From UBA11591 sp040220895 (lineage in GTDB: Bacteria > Bacteroidota > Bacteroidia > Flavobacteriales_E > Vicingaceae), in the NCBI GenBank assembly GCA_040220895.1, contig JAVJVY010000017.1, positions 62,001 to 126,000 on the forward strand: a stretch of DNA of 64,000 nt. Direction: 5' to 3'. The notes beneath the pieces are model-generated. The model saw only the letters and a program-made list of their open reading frames with translations, searched no databases and was not told the origin of the DNA. Below are positions 8,133-17,315 of the stretch, piece after piece. Each line of letters begins with the position of its first letter. The first letter of the stretch is position 1. The position numbers and the translations under genes were made by a program.

Positions 8133-9344
8133 CTATCGATTCTTTATCACCATCTTTCTGGAAAGTCTGCCGTGCTCGGTCATAAGGCTGTAATAGTAGA
8201 TGCCTTCGCTAAGGCTGGACCCATCAAAGATAATTTGATGATTTCCAATGTTCTTTTGCCCTTGGTTTTTTGATACAATCACCTTGCCTAAAACATCCCT
8301 TATTTCAAAGATTACCTGAGATGCATGATCCAAAGAGTAGTCAATATGTGTGACCTCTCCAAATGGGTTGGGGTAGTTCTGTTTCAATTTAGAAATACCT
8401 GAAGCCACCTTCTCGAGGCCAATGAACTGACCGCCAAAGGTGAAGTAAATGCCCATGGAGATGTTTTGGATGGGGAAGGCCTCGTTTCCATCTTTGTTGT
8501 GCACTCCATTTGAATTACAATCGGTGAACAGATTCAGGTTAGTATAGTATTGATCGGCAGGGTTCCCAAGGGCCACAGATTGATAAGGGTTTTTAAAATA
8601 GGTTCTTCCGCCATTCAGGTTCTTTTCGCGCAGTGTGAATGATTCGATGGCGCCCGGAGATTGACTTAGCTGACAGGGAAGTTCGCTGCGGCGGTGGTTG
8701 GCAAAAAACGATGCGCTGTCTTGGCCGGCTTCACCTTTAAAATACAGTTCTACGTATACTCCTCTGTTTGTATAGGAAAGGGTATCGGCAACGGTTACGC
8801 TGAATACCGGCAGTTCAAAGATGGCCTGTCCGGGCGTGAAATTTACCGCCGTAATAGTGTCGGCCCAGATAATGGTTTGATCGGTAGAAGGAGCGTTATT
8901 TGCCGGCAATTCCCTTAAGGTAATTCCCAAGGTGTTTGGTTGTCCGGAATGATTGGCATGTCCGAAATTGAACAAGATCGAATCGATGATGAGGTATTCG
9001 GTATTTGTCTTTGCGGCGATTGAATCAAAGGGATAGAATCGCTTGGTGTTGTAGTCATAGATATGCGTAAAAGCCGTGCCTATGTGGGTATAGGCTGAAT
9101 CGTGAAAAGTCCAGTACTGATAGGGCACCTGGCCCACATCACCAAATCCGAAACCCTGCAATTCCACGTCAAAATAATCGAGGTATTCTGTTTTGTCACC
9201 CGGACCTTTGTCTGCATGCCCAGTGAAAGGGCTTTGCTGCACTTTGCCGCTTTTCACATAATATTTCCCGTTTTCGGCTTTGAATTCAAAGGATTGGGCA
9301 AGAGTGCAAAATGGCAATAAAAGAAGAATAGCGATGTTGCGCAT
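8133..9344 (-). CDS. T9SS-sorted secreted protein, paralogue 2 of 3
   Basis: A 403-residue exported protein with signal peptide MRNIAILLLLPFCTLAQ, the shared core (YLDYFDVELQGFGFG, then FNFGHANHSGQPNTLGITL and CNSNGVHNKDG) and a type A sorting domain from NYPNPFGEVTHIDY to the end (SRKMVIKNR). The core is probably a beta-rich domain; I cannot assign a fold or ligand. It lies 64 bp upstream of paralogue 1 on the same strand, so they may be cotranscribed. A TATTTTTA box at 9352-9359 (minus strand) is a near match to the -7 consensus. A terminator separates it from paralogue 3. Confidence 0.86.
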   Translation of the reverse strand: MRNIAILLLLPFCTLAQSFEFKAENGKYYVKSGKVQQSPFTGHADKGPGDKTEYLDYFDVELQGFGFGDVGQVPYQYWTFHDSAYTHIGTAFTHIYDYNTKRFYPFDSIAAKTNTEYLIIDSILFNFGHANHSGQPNTLGITLRELPANNAPSTDQTIIWADTITAVNFTPGQAIFELPVFSVTVADTLSYTNRGVYVELYFKGEAGQDSASFFANHRRSELPCQLSQSPGAIESFTLREKNLNGGRTYFKNPYQSVALGNPADQYYTNLNLFTDCNSNGVHNKDGNEAFPIQNISMGIYFTFGGQFIGLEKVASGISKLKQNYPNPFGEVTHIDYSLDHASQVIFEIRDVLGKVIVSKNQGQKNIGNHQIIFDGSSLSEGIYYYSLMTEHGRLSRKMVIKNR

Positions 9345-9398
9345 ATCAGGTTAAAAATACGAAATGTAATTCAAGCGTTGTCGGCTGGATGATGGTAT

Positions 9399-9433
9399 AA
9401 AAAAAGCCTCCCGACGCATGTCGGAAGGCCTTT
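9399..9433 (-). terminator. Rho-independent terminator after paralogue 3
   Basis: Read on the minus strand: a 10-bp stem made of GCCT, a U-G wobble and CCGAC, closed by an ATGC loop, then seven T residues. It lies 23 bp beyond the stop of the 9456-10700 gene. On the plus strand the wobble becomes a mismatch, so it is directional. Confidence 0.85.
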
Positions 9434-9455
9434 CCCTGTTTTGAAGAATTTTATA

Positions 9456-10700
9456 CTATCGCTGAACTACCATTTTCTTGGTCACTTGACCAGAATCGGT
9501 AACAAAGTTGTAGTAGTAAACACCGTTGTTAAGGTTAGAACCGTCAATGGTCAATTTGTGAGGTCCTGCATTTTTAACACCTTCATTGATGTTCATCACT
9601 GTTTTACCTGTTATGTCAAAAACATTCACAGTAACCCTGCTTTGATTTTCAAGCGTGTAATTGATGTCAGTCGTTGCGCTGAATGGGTTAGGATAGTTCT
9701 GGCTAATTTCAGAAAGACCCGCATTGCGCTCCTCAACACCCAGGAATTCTCCTCCATATGTAAAGTAAATTCCCATCGCTACGTTTTGAACAAAATACGC
9801 TTCGTTCGTTCCTCTGTCGTAAGAAGAGTTCGCGTTGCAATCAAAAAATACGTTGAAGTTGCTGTAGTACTGATCAGCCGGATTTCCCCAAATAATTGAT
9901 TGTGTTGGATCTTGCCAAGCAGTTCTGCCATCCTGAAGATCATTTTCTCTTAAGGTAAATGATTCAACTCCACCCGTTCCGTTCAAAGGAGGGCAGTTGA
10001 TGCCGCTTTCCCAGTAATTGGCAAGGAAGGCACCTGTATCTTGTCCCATTTCTCCATCAAAGTAGATCTCAAAATAGACACCCCTGTTCTGATAAGAAAG
10101 CGTTTCTGCAACCGGAGCGCTGAACAATGGAAGGAAGTTGATGGCCAGAGTTGGTGTAAAATCAGTGCTGGTAGTTGTATCTGACCAAATAAGTGAACCT
10201 GTTTGAGATGGTCCGCCACCCAGTGGAAGTGTTCGTAAACTCAAGGCAAGCGTGTTGGCGATTCCAGAGTTATTGGAATGTCCAAAGTTGAACAACACAG
10301 AATCAATGATCAGGTAATCAACATTCTCGATCTTTCCGATTGAATCGAAACCGAAGAAGTCAAAAGTTGTAAGATCAAAGATGTGTGTGAACGAAGTTCC
10401 GATGTGTGTAAAGTTGGAATCGTGCATGGTCCAGTAGAAACGCGGAACTTGAGTGGCATTTCCAAATCCGTAACCATCGATCTCAACGTCGAAGTAATCC
10501 AAATACTGGGTTACATCGTTGGCGTTCTTTTGGTTGGTTTGCTTCTGAATGCTTTCAGTCACTTTTCCATCCTTGATGTAGAATTTTTTATTGGTGGGTT
10601 TAGCCACACCGTAATCGGCAGGATCGACACCCGGTAATGTCTGCGCTATAATGGATGCTCCAAATAGTACGACAGCAGAAAGAGTAAATATCTTCTTCAT
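9456..10700 (-). CDS. T9SS-sorted secreted protein, paralogue 3 of 3
   Basis: A 414-residue exported protein with signal peptide MKKIFTLSAVVLFGASIIAQ, the family core (YLDYFDVEIDGYGFG, then FNFGHSNNSGIANTLALSL and CNANSSYDRG) and a type A T9SS sorting domain starting NYPNPFSATTDINY and ending KKMVVQR. It is the closest relative of paralogue 2. It has its own promoter box and terminator, so it is probably a separate transcript. Function unknown; the tandem arrangement shows local gene duplication. Confidence 0.87.
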   Translation of the reverse strand: MKKIFTLSAVVLFGASIIAQTLPGVDPADYGVAKPTNKKFYIKDGKVTESIQKQTNQKNANDVTQYLDYFDVEIDGYGFGNATQVPRFYWTMHDSNFTHIGTSFTHIFDLTTFDFFGFDSIGKIENVDYLIIDSVLFNFGHSNNSGIANTLALSLRTLPLGGGPSQTGSLIWSDTTTSTDFTPTLAINFLPLFSAPVAETLSYQNRGVYFEIYFDGEMGQDTGAFLANYWESGINCPPLNGTGGVESFTLRENDLQDGRTAWQDPTQSIIWGNPADQYYSNFNVFFDCNANSSYDRGTNEAYFVQNVAMGIYFTYGGEFLGVEERNAGLSEISQNYPNPFSATTDINYTLENQSRVTVNVFDITGKTVMNINEGVKNAGPHKLTIDGSNLNNGVYYYNFVTDSGQVTKKMVVQR

Positions 10701-10727
10701 AACAGATTGTTTAATGTTAGTTTAACA

Positions 10728-10735
10728 CAAAAGTA
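10728..10735 (-). promoter_or_regulatory. Promoter -7 box (TACTTTTG) for the 9456-10700 gene
   Basis: Exact TAnnTTTG on the minus strand, 27 bp before the ATG. A minus-strand TTTTTG lies 15 bp upstream, a shorter spacer than usual. Confidence 0.42.
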
Positions 10736-10814
10736 GTAAATCATTCCTTTCAAAAATTGACATAAGTCACAGGAATTCATGAATTAGTTGATTTCCTTGT
10801 ATTCTCAATGTGTC

Positions 10815-13658
10815 CTATTCCGTCATTTCATAAGCCTCCATGGGTGGGCAGGCACAAACAAGATTTCTGTCACCAAAGGCATTATCCACACGTTTCACGC
10901 TGGGCCAGAACTTGTTAGACTCCAAGTATCTTACGGGATATGCAGCCTTTTTCCTGGAGTAGATGTGTTCCCATTCATCGCTCATTACGTTTCGGGCAAT
11001 GTGCGGTGCATTTTTAAGAACATTATCTTCATAATCGGCCAATCCCATCTCTATTTCCCTGATTTCTTCCCTTATACTTTGTAATGCCTCTATAAACCGA
11101 TCCAATTCTTCTTTGCTTTCGCTCTCCGTTGGTTCAATCATTATGGTTCCTGCAACCGGGAACGAAACGGTGGGCGCGTGAAAGCCGTAATCCATCAGTC
11201 TTTTAGCTATATCCGTAACCTCAATGCCTGCACTTTTCTTGAAGTCACGGCACTCCATGATCATTTCATGGGCAACCAGGCCAATTTTGTTCTTGTACAA
11301 TACATCGTAATGACCGGCCAATTTGTTCTTGATATAATTGGCGTTCAAGATGGCTATTTCAGTTGACTCTTTAAGTCCCGCGGCTCCAAGCATGCGAATG
11401 TATCCATAGGAAATAACCAATACCAGACTGCTTCCAAAAGGAGCTGCAGAAATGGCCTCAATGGCTTGCGCTCCACCGGTGGTAATCACAGGATTGGTGG
11501 GCAGGAAGGGTGCCAGATGCGCTGCTACACAAATAGGTCCCATACCAGGTCCGCCGCCTCCGTGTGGAATTGCGAATGTTTTATGAAGGTTCAGGTGGCA
11601 AACATCGGCACCGATCTCACCAGGACTGGTAAGGCCAACTTGTGCATTCATGTTGGCACCATCCATATAAACCTGCCCGCCATTGTCGTGTACAACTTTA
11701 ATGACATCCTTGATGTGTTCTTCAAACACGCCGTGAGTGGAAGGGTAGGTGATCATCAATGCGGCTAGCTTATCACTGTATTGAGCTGACTTTTCGCTGA
11801 TGTCCGCAAGATCGATGTTGCCATCATCATCGGTTTTCACTACCACTACTTCCATGCCCGCCATCACAGCGCTGGCAGGGTTGGTCCCGTGCGCCGAAGA
11901 TGGGATGAGTGCAATGTTGCGATGACTATCTCCTCTACTTTCGTGGTAAGCTCTGATGACCATCAATCCAGCGTATTCGCCTTGAGCGCCGCTGTTTGGT
12001 TGAAGCGAGGTGGCGCTGAATCCGGTGATTTCTGTTAAATAGTCGGCAAGGTCATTCAACATCTGGTAATAACCTTGTGCTTGATCGGCCGGAACGAAGG
12101 GATGTATATTGGCTAATTCTCCCCAGCTCAAAGGCAATAACTCGCTTGCGGCATTCAGCTTCATTGTACAAGATCCGAGTGCGATCATCGAGAAGTTCAG
12201 GGATAGGTCCTTGTTTTCGAGCCTTTTGATGTAACGCATCATTTCGGTTTCTGAATGATACATTGAAAATACCGGGTGTTGAAGGTAGTTGCTTTGACGC
12301 CTCAAGTCTGTTGGAATGCCTGTACTTGAATCGTTGGTTTCTTTGCCACCCAAGATCGAAGAAAGGGAATTCAGATCTTCTTCACTGGTGGTTTCATCAA
12401 GACTGATACCAATATTTCCATTGTCAAAATACCGAAAGTTAACGTCTGCATCGATTGCTTTTTTTCTGATTTCTTTCTGTTTCTTTAAATCGCATTCCAA
12501 ATGAAGCGTGTCAAAATAAGCGGCATTATCCTGTTTCCAGCCCGCAGCTATTAAACAGGCGTTCAACCTTGATGCCTTTGAAGCCACTTCACTCGCAATT
12601 TCTTTAATGCCATCAGGGCCGTGATATACAGCATACATTCCGGCCATTACGGCAAGAAGGACCTGAGCCGTACAAATATTTGAAGTGGCTTTGTCCCTTT
12701 TGATGTGTTGTTCCCTTGTTTGAAGAGCCATACGAAGGGCTTTGTTTCCATCGCTGTCAATAGAAACTCCAATGATCCTTCCTGGGATATGTCTTTTGAA
12801 CTCTTCTTTGGTCGAGAAGAAAGCGGCATGCGGCCCGCCAAAACCCATGGGAATGCCAAAACGTTGGGTCGATCCTACCACGGCATCGGCTCCCCATTCG
12901 CCTGGAGGTGTCAACAATGCCAATGAAAGAATGTCGGCCGCCACTGCCGTTTTAATCTCAAACCCCTTGGATTTTTCTACAAATGCACGGTAGTCGGGAA
13001 CGTTTCCTTCGGTAGTGGGGTATTGTAATAGGGCACCAAAGTATGCATCATCCAATTGCACTTCATTAAAATCACCAGTAACGATTTCTATTCCCAGAGG
13101 AATGGCACGGGTTCTGACAACCGCGATGTTTTGAGGGTGACAATGACTGGATACAAAGAATTTATTAGCTCCGGAAGACTTTTTTTGCCTTGACATGCCA
13201 TTGTAAAACATGATCATTGCTTCAGCGGCAGCAGTGGCCTCATCGAGCAAGGAAGCATTGGCGATCTCCAAACCTGTTAAATCAATGATCATTGTTTGAA
13301 AATTCAAGAGGGCTTCCAGCCTGCCCTGAGAAATTTCTGCCTGGTAAGCCGTATAAGCCGTATACCAACCGGCATTTTCAAGAACATTGCGCTTTATCAC
13401 ACTTGGCATAATGGTATTGTTATATCCCATGCCGATGAATGTCTTTAACACCTTGTTTTTAGCGGCCAGGTCGTGTATGTGCTGTAAATATTCATGCTCG
13501 CTCATAGCCTTTGGAAGATCCATTGCCTTTTTAGATCTGATGCTTTTTGGAACGGTTGCCGATATAAGATCTTCCATGGTCTCGAAACCGCAAGCTTTGA
13601 GCATCTCACTAATGTCTTTGGGCCTTGGGCCGATGTGTCTTTTACTGAATAATTCCAT
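10815..13658 (-). CDS. gcvP: Glycine dehydrogenase (decarboxylating), P-protein
   Basis: The PLP-dependent first step of the glycine cleavage system: decarboxylates glycine and passes aminomethyl to the lipoyl arm of GcvH. The 947 residues are the fused alpha/beta (homodimer) type. The PLP lysine is Lys693 in HLNLHKTFAIPHGG, followed by the glycine-rich loop GGGGPGMGP. The N-terminal half has the usual MGYNNTIMPSVIKRN and the inactive-paralogue domain. It is a lone gene; gcvH lies about 50 kb away at the end of the window. Confidence 0.97.
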   Translation of the reverse strand: MELFSKRHIGPRPKDISEMLKACGFETMEDLISATVPKSIRSKKAMDLPKAMSEHEYLQHIHDLAAKNKVLKTFIGMGYNNTIMPSVIKRNVLENAGWYTAYTAYQAEISQGRLEALLNFQTMIIDLTGLEIANASLLDEATAAAEAMIMFYNGMSRQKKSSGANKFFVSSHCHPQNIAVVRTRAIPLGIEIVTGDFNEVQLDDAYFGALLQYPTTEGNVPDYRAFVEKSKGFEIKTAVAADILSLALLTPPGEWGADAVVGSTQRFGIPMGFGGPHAAFFSTKEEFKRHIPGRIIGVSIDSDGNKALRMALQTREQHIKRDKATSNICTAQVLLAVMAGMYAVYHGPDGIKEIASEVASKASRLNACLIAAGWKQDNAAYFDTLHLECDLKKQKEIRKKAIDADVNFRYFDNGNIGISLDETTSEEDLNSLSSILGGKETNDSSTGIPTDLRRQSNYLQHPVFSMYHSETEMMRYIKRLENKDLSLNFSMIALGSCTMKLNAASELLPLSWGELANIHPFVPADQAQGYYQMLNDLADYLTEITGFSATSLQPNSGAQGEYAGLMVIRAYHESRGDSHRNIALIPSSAHGTNPASAVMAGMEVVVVKTDDDGNIDLADISEKSAQYSDKLAALMITYPSTHGVFEEHIKDVIKVVHDNGGQVYMDGANMNAQVGLTSPGEIGADVCHLNLHKTFAIPHGGGGPGMGPICVAAHLAPFLPTNPVITTGGAQAIEAISAAPFGSSLVLVISYGYIRMLGAAGLKESTEIAILNANYIKNKLAGHYDVLYKNKIGLVAHEMIMECRDFKKSAGIEVTDIAKRLMDYGFHAPTVSFPVAGTIMIEPTESESKEELDRFIEALQSIREEIREIEMGLADYEDNVLKNAPHIARNVMSDEWEHIYSRKKAAYPVRYLESNKFWPSVKRVDNAFGDRNLVCACPPMEAYEMTE

Positions 13659-13698
13659 TGATTGTTTTGCTTAGAATTTTTAGCCAAAAAAGGCGGCA

Positions 13699-13706
13699 CA
13701 AATATA
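13699..13706 (-). promoter_or_regulatory. Promoter -7 box for gcvP (TATATTTG)
   Basis: Exact TAnnTTTG on the minus strand, 41 bp before the gcvP ATG. No glycine riboswitch-like structure is recognisable in the short leader. Confidence 0.4.
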
Positions 13707-13783
13707 CATGAAAGAGCATTATTCTCGGTCGATTGAGAAAGCTGCATTTAAGTTAATCGGATATTCCACCACTTGCAATTCGC

Positions 13784-13791
13784 TACTTTTG
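13784..13791 (+). promoter_or_regulatory. Promoter -7 box (TACTTTTG), very short leader
   Basis: Exact TAnnTTTG only 11 bp before the ATG at 13802, so the transcript would have a leader of about 4 nt. Confidence 0.4.
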
Positions 13792-13801
13792 AATTTCCGG
13801 C

Positions 13802-14647
13802 ATGAATAAGCTTAAAATTTTCATCATAAGATCAAATTTTTATGTGGCTCTGTGCGCCGCGTCTTTGGTAATTCAGACAGGTCTGCTGCTCGAACCAGAG
13901 ATGAATTACCTTTTTGAGGCCCTGGTGGTCTTTTTATCCACCGGTTGCATTTATAATCTTCACAGGATGCAAAAATCGGGCCTGGTCCCTTGGAAGAAAC
14001 CGGATCTCATAGGGTTTAAAAAGTCATTGAATCCGATCATGACGTTGGTATTTTTAATTTTTCTTGCACCCTGTTTTTTCTTTTTTGAACGGCATCATTT
14101 TGCGGTTTTTACCATTGGTGGAATCTTTTCAATCGCTTATTCATTTCCCATTAAAGTGGGATCCAGGTGGCATAATTTACGAACCATCCCCTTTGGTAAA
14201 TTACCGTCCATCGTCTTTGTCTGGACGTTGATGAGTGTTGTTTTCCCGCTTGGATTTGAAAGCCTGGGGTGTATGGATTACACTTTAATCGTTTTGCTTC
14301 GAATCTTCTTTCTGCTGGCCATCACCGTGCCATTTGATATACGAGATATGGAGGCAGACCGCATTGAGGGTATCAAAACAATTCCCATTCTTGTGGGTTG
14401 GAGGCGCAGTCGCTCTATATCACTACTCTTTATTGCCCTTTTTTCTGTTGTTGTCATTATGGCGGTTCAAATTTCAGTGCTTAGCATGACCAAGGGCCTG
14501 GCACTCATCTTTTCTGCTATTCTCACTTCATTCCTGATATCCAGGACTTCGCCCGTCAGTTTGCCAAGTCATTTTACCTTCTCTGTGGAAGGTTTGAGTC
14601 TGGTGCAAACGCTGATCCTTATAACGGCCTGCTATTTTTTCCCTTAG
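13802..14647 (+). CDS. UbiA-like membrane protein with degenerate first Asp motif
   Basis: A 281-residue polytopic membrane protein that resembles UbiA prenyltransferases. The second aspartate-rich motif is intact (FDIRDMEADRIEGIKTIP, Asp179/182/186), as is the GxxYSFP-like segment (SIAYSFPIKVG) between helices. The first motif, normally NDxxDxxxD, is replaced by YNLHRMQKSG at 51-60 with no aspartate. As that motif binds one of the Mg ions holding the diphosphate, classical prenyl transfer is doubtful. About eight membrane helices are visible. It sits directly before kynU but has its own promoter box. The substrate is unknown. Confidence 0.75.
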   Translation: MNKLKIFIIRSNFYVALCAASLVIQTGLLLEPEMNYLFEALVVFLSTGCIYNLHRMQKSGLVPWKKPDLIGFKKSLNPIMTLVFLIFLAPCFFFFERHHFAVFTIGGIFSIAYSFPIKVGSRWHNLRTIPFGKLPSIVFVWTLMSVVFPLGFESLGCMDYTLIVLLRIFFLLAITVPFDIRDMEADRIEGIKTIPILVGWRRSRSISLLFIALFSVVVIMAVQISVLSMTKGLALIFSAILTSFLISRTSPVSLPSHFTFSVEGLSLVQTLILITACYFFP

Positions 14648-14663
14648 AAGGGACTCTTTGTTT

Positions 14664-14671
14664 TACTTTTG
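14664..14671 (+). promoter_or_regulatory. Promoter -7 box for kynU (TACTTTTG)
   Basis: Exact TAnnTTTG in the 41-bp gap before kynU, 18 bp from the ATG. Confidence 0.42.
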
Positions 14672-14688
14672 TCATCAAACTGATATAG

Positions 14689-15969
14689 ATGAGCCTATTC
14701 GAAAATTCAGCGCAATATGCCCTAGAACGGGATAAAAACGATGAATTAAGAGACTTCAGACGAGAATTTCTCTTTCCGCAGCACGATGGAAAGCCCGTCA
14801 TTTATTTCACTGGAAACTCTCTTGGTTTACAGCCAACTTCTGCCAAAGAAGCGATCGAGATCGAGCTCGAGGACTGGGCCAAATATGGCGTTGACGGCCA
14901 TTTCCAGGCAAGAAACCCTTGGTTTTCCTATCACGAACCCTTCAAAAGTCTTTTGTCGCCTTTGGTAGGTGCAAAAGATGAAGAAGTGACTCCAATGAAC
15001 GGACTTACGGCAAATATTCACTTTCTCATGGTCTCTTTTTACCGTCCCAAGGGCAAGCGGTACAAAATTCTTTGCGAAGCAAAAGCTTTTCCATCAGATC
15101 AGTATGCCCTTGAAAGTCAAGTGCGTTTTCATGGCTATGATGCAGCTGAAGCTATCATAGAAGTTGCTCCAAGAGCAGGGGAACACCTGATAAACGAAGA
15201 AGACATTTACGAGATTCTAGCAAATAGGGGAGATGAAATTGCCCTGGTCATGATCGGAGGAGTTAATTACTACACAGGCCAATTATTTGACATGAAAAGA
15301 ATTACAGAAGCCGGACAGCGGGCCGGAGCCATTGTTGGATTTGACCTTGCGCATGCGGCAGGCAATGTGGCCTTGGAACTACACAACTGGGGTGTGGATT
15401 TTGCGGCTTGGTGCTCCTATAAGTACTTGAACAGCGGACCGGGCAGTGTGGCCGGAATCTTTGTGCATGAAAAGCATGGGAAGAATGCGAAGTTGAATAG
15501 GTTTGCCGGTTGGTGGGGCAATGATCCCAGTACCAGGTTTCTGATGGAAAAGGGCTTTGTTCCAGACGTAGGAGCCGATGGCTGGCAATTGAGCAATGCA
15601 CCGGTCTTTTCAATGGCTGTTCACAAAGCGTCTCTTGAAATCTTTAAGCGAGCTGGAATGAAACGCATTTCGGCCAAGCGCGATCAACTCACCGCATATC
15701 TTGAATTTGTAGTAAGCGATGTTTCCGATTCTACTGCGGGACTGGATATTGAGATCATTACCCCCGCAGATCCTTCTAAACGAGGGGCCCAACTTTCTTT
15801 ATTAACGCACGGAAGCGGAAAGGGCCTTTTCGACGCTTTGGCTGCCAATGGCGTCATAGCCGACTGGCGTGAACCGAATGTTATTCGAATAGCGCCGGCT
15901 CCTCTTTATAACTCTTTTGCGGATGTTCATCAATTTGGCGTATTTTTGAGAAAGGCCGTAGCTGAATGA
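14689..15969 (+). CDS. kynU: Kynureninase
   Basis: PLP enzyme that cleaves kynurenine or 3-hydroxykynurenine to (hydroxy)anthranilate and alanine, in tryptophan breakdown or de novo NAD synthesis. The 426 residues fit the family. Motifs: YFTGNSLGLQP near the N-terminus, GFDLAHAAGNV with the PLP-binding aspartate, and the Schiff-base lysine Lys245 in WCSYKYLNSGPG. GWWGNDPSTRF is the kynureninase-specific active-site segment. No other kyn or nad gene is next to it, so the pathway cannot be chosen from context. Its stop overlaps the next ATG (ATGA). Confidence 0.96.
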   Translation: MSLFENSAQYALERDKNDELRDFRREFLFPQHDGKPVIYFTGNSLGLQPTSAKEAIEIELEDWAKYGVDGHFQARNPWFSYHEPFKSLLSPLVGAKDEEVTPMNGLTANIHFLMVSFYRPKGKRYKILCEAKAFPSDQYALESQVRFHGYDAAEAIIEVAPRAGEHLINEEDIYEILANRGDEIALVMIGGVNYYTGQLFDMKRITEAGQRAGAIVGFDLAHAAGNVALELHNWGVDFAAWCSYKYLNSGPGSVAGIFVHEKHGKNAKLNRFAGWWGNDPSTRFLMEKGFVPDVGADGWQLSNAPVFSMAVHKASLEIFKRAGMKRISAKRDQLTAYLEFVVSDVSDSTAGLDIEIITPADPSKRGAQLSLLTHGSGKGLFDALAANGVIADWREPNVIRIAPAPLYNSFADVHQFGVFLRKAVAE

Positions 15970-16925
15970 AGGTTAATCATCTGATATTCATAGTATTACT
16001 TCTTTATAGTTTGGATGGTATCGCCCAAAAAAAATACAAATTGAAAGGAGGTACCTACAACAGCGGAAAGGAGCGTTATCGTTCTAATCCCGGAACCCTG
16101 AAACGATATAAAACAGACGTTTTTCCATTGGACAGGGAATACCGATTGAGTGGTTGGTTTGCATCGATTGGCGGAACTTATATGTATCCGATAAAAAAAG
16201 GCGAAGGAAGTGACGTCACTTCAACCTCCTTTAGTGATACCATTCGGTCAATTAATACAACAACAAATGCAAGATTTGAAGAAAAACCAAAAGGTCGAAT
16301 TGGTTTGATCTATGCAGATATAGGCTATTGGCGGGCCTTTAACAACCCGGGGTTTTTTCATTTTTGGGAGGTTGGTGCTTCATACAGGGTGTACAAAGGC
16401 AGTGCCGATTTTAGCGGAAGTTCCACAACGACCCAACGCGTGGATTCAAGTGGTGTTGTTGTGTCGAATACGAGCTCTCAGGATTACCAATTCGGGAATT
16501 CTTACAGTGATCAAGCCGTGTCACTGGTCTTAAAGATCACCAGGCACAGGCATTTTTCAAGCCATGGCTTTATGCAGCATAGTTTTGGACTGAATGCGGA
16601 CTATTTTTTATCCTCTAGTCCGGAAATCCCGGCTGTTCCTCCCGGCTTTGAGAACATTTATGAACCGTCCTATCATTCACAGATTCAAGCTCAATTGTCC
16701 TATAGATTTGGTATTGGCTGGAGGGTTGCACCCACAGTACTTGTAATTCCTTCCATCGAACTACCACTGATCACAGCATATGATTTTGAAAATGGAAAGT
16801 CTTCTTTGCCCTATTGGTCTACCAGGCAATACCCCATCATTTTTTCGGTCAGGGTCATGCTGCTCAGGCGTTTGAGGCAGGAATGCCGCACTCCCACGTA
16901 CAAAGGTCCTAATGATTTTCAGTAA
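15966..16925 (+). CDS. Secreted protein, probable outer-membrane beta-barrel
   Basis: A 319-residue exported protein with signal peptide MKVNHLIFIVLLLYSLDGIAQ. The mature part alternates polar and aromatic residues in strand-length runs (for example ASIGGTYMYPIKK, QAQLSYRFGIGWRV, IIFSVRVMLLRRL), as in Bacteroidota outer-membrane barrels. The C-terminus is arginine-rich (LRRLRQECRTP) rather than ending in an aromatic residue, so it may be only surface- or periplasm-located. It overlaps kynU by 4 bp and should be cotranscribed with it, though no functional link is evident. The family is not recognised. Confidence 0.65.
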   Translation: MKVNHLIFIVLLLYSLDGIAQKKYKLKGGTYNSGKERYRSNPGTLKRYKTDVFPLDREYRLSGWFASIGGTYMYPIKKGEGSDVTSTSFSDTIRSINTTTNARFEEKPKGRIGLIYADIGYWRAFNNPGFFHFWEVGASYRVYKGSADFSGSSTTTQRVDSSGVVVSNTSSQDYQFGNSYSDQAVSLVLKITRHRHFSSHGFMQHSFGLNADYFLSSSPEIPAVPPGFENIYEPSYHSQIQAQLSYRFGIGWRVAPTVLVIPSIELPLITAYDFENGKSSLPYWSTRQYPIIFSVRVMLLRRLRQECRTPTYKGPNDFQ

Positions 16926-17019
16926 GCTATTTTCTTGTCCTTAGAACAATAAGATTTTCCTTTCTTTTCCCGATTTGGTTCGCTACCTTTAATCTGATAG
17001 TTAACCTAAAACACCTAAC

Positions 17020-17313
17020 ATGCAAGTCTTACACGGACCTGTATTGATCGAAAAAGAGAACATAGCAAACCTCGACTTTCCAAAGTCGGATGTTCTGGAA
17101 AATCCCAAAGAAAAAAAAGAACGGTTAAGAGATTTGAAGAATGCGAACGAATTGGGTGACCTAGCTCAGTACAAAGTCAAAATCCTTTTTAAAGATTCTC
17201 ATGGTATGAAGAAAGTGGAAACCACGGTTTGGAATGCCACAGCCGACAATGTGGTGCTAAAATACGGCATTACCATTCCGGTTCGAAGGGTCTCAAAAGT
17301 CGTATTTCCCTGA
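17020..17313 (+). CDS. Conserved small protein of unknown function
   Basis: A 97-residue soluble protein with no signal peptide or membrane segment. A charged helical middle (NPKEKKERLRDLKNANELG) is followed by a beta-rich end (KVETTVWNATADNVVLKYG, then ITIPVRRVSKVVFP). The end pattern suggests a small beta fold. I do not recognise a named family. A TACCTTTA box just upstream resembles the -7 element with one mismatch. It converges on the MBL-fold gene with 2 bp between stops. Confidence 0.7.
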   Translation: MQVLHGPVLIEKENIANLDFPKSDVLENPKEKKERLRDLKNANELGDLAQYKVKILFKDSHGMKKVETTVWNATADNVVLKYGITIPVRRVSKVVFP

Positions 17314-17315
17314 AC

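Noticed and set aside
9441..9899. 152-codon plus-strand frame
   Set aside because: It is antisense to the coding part of the third T9SS paralogue, which has a signal peptide, sorting domain and terminator.
13659..13801. Glycine riboswitch upstream of gcvP
   Set aside because: The predicted leader is about 35 nt, too short, and no conserved aptamer core is seen.
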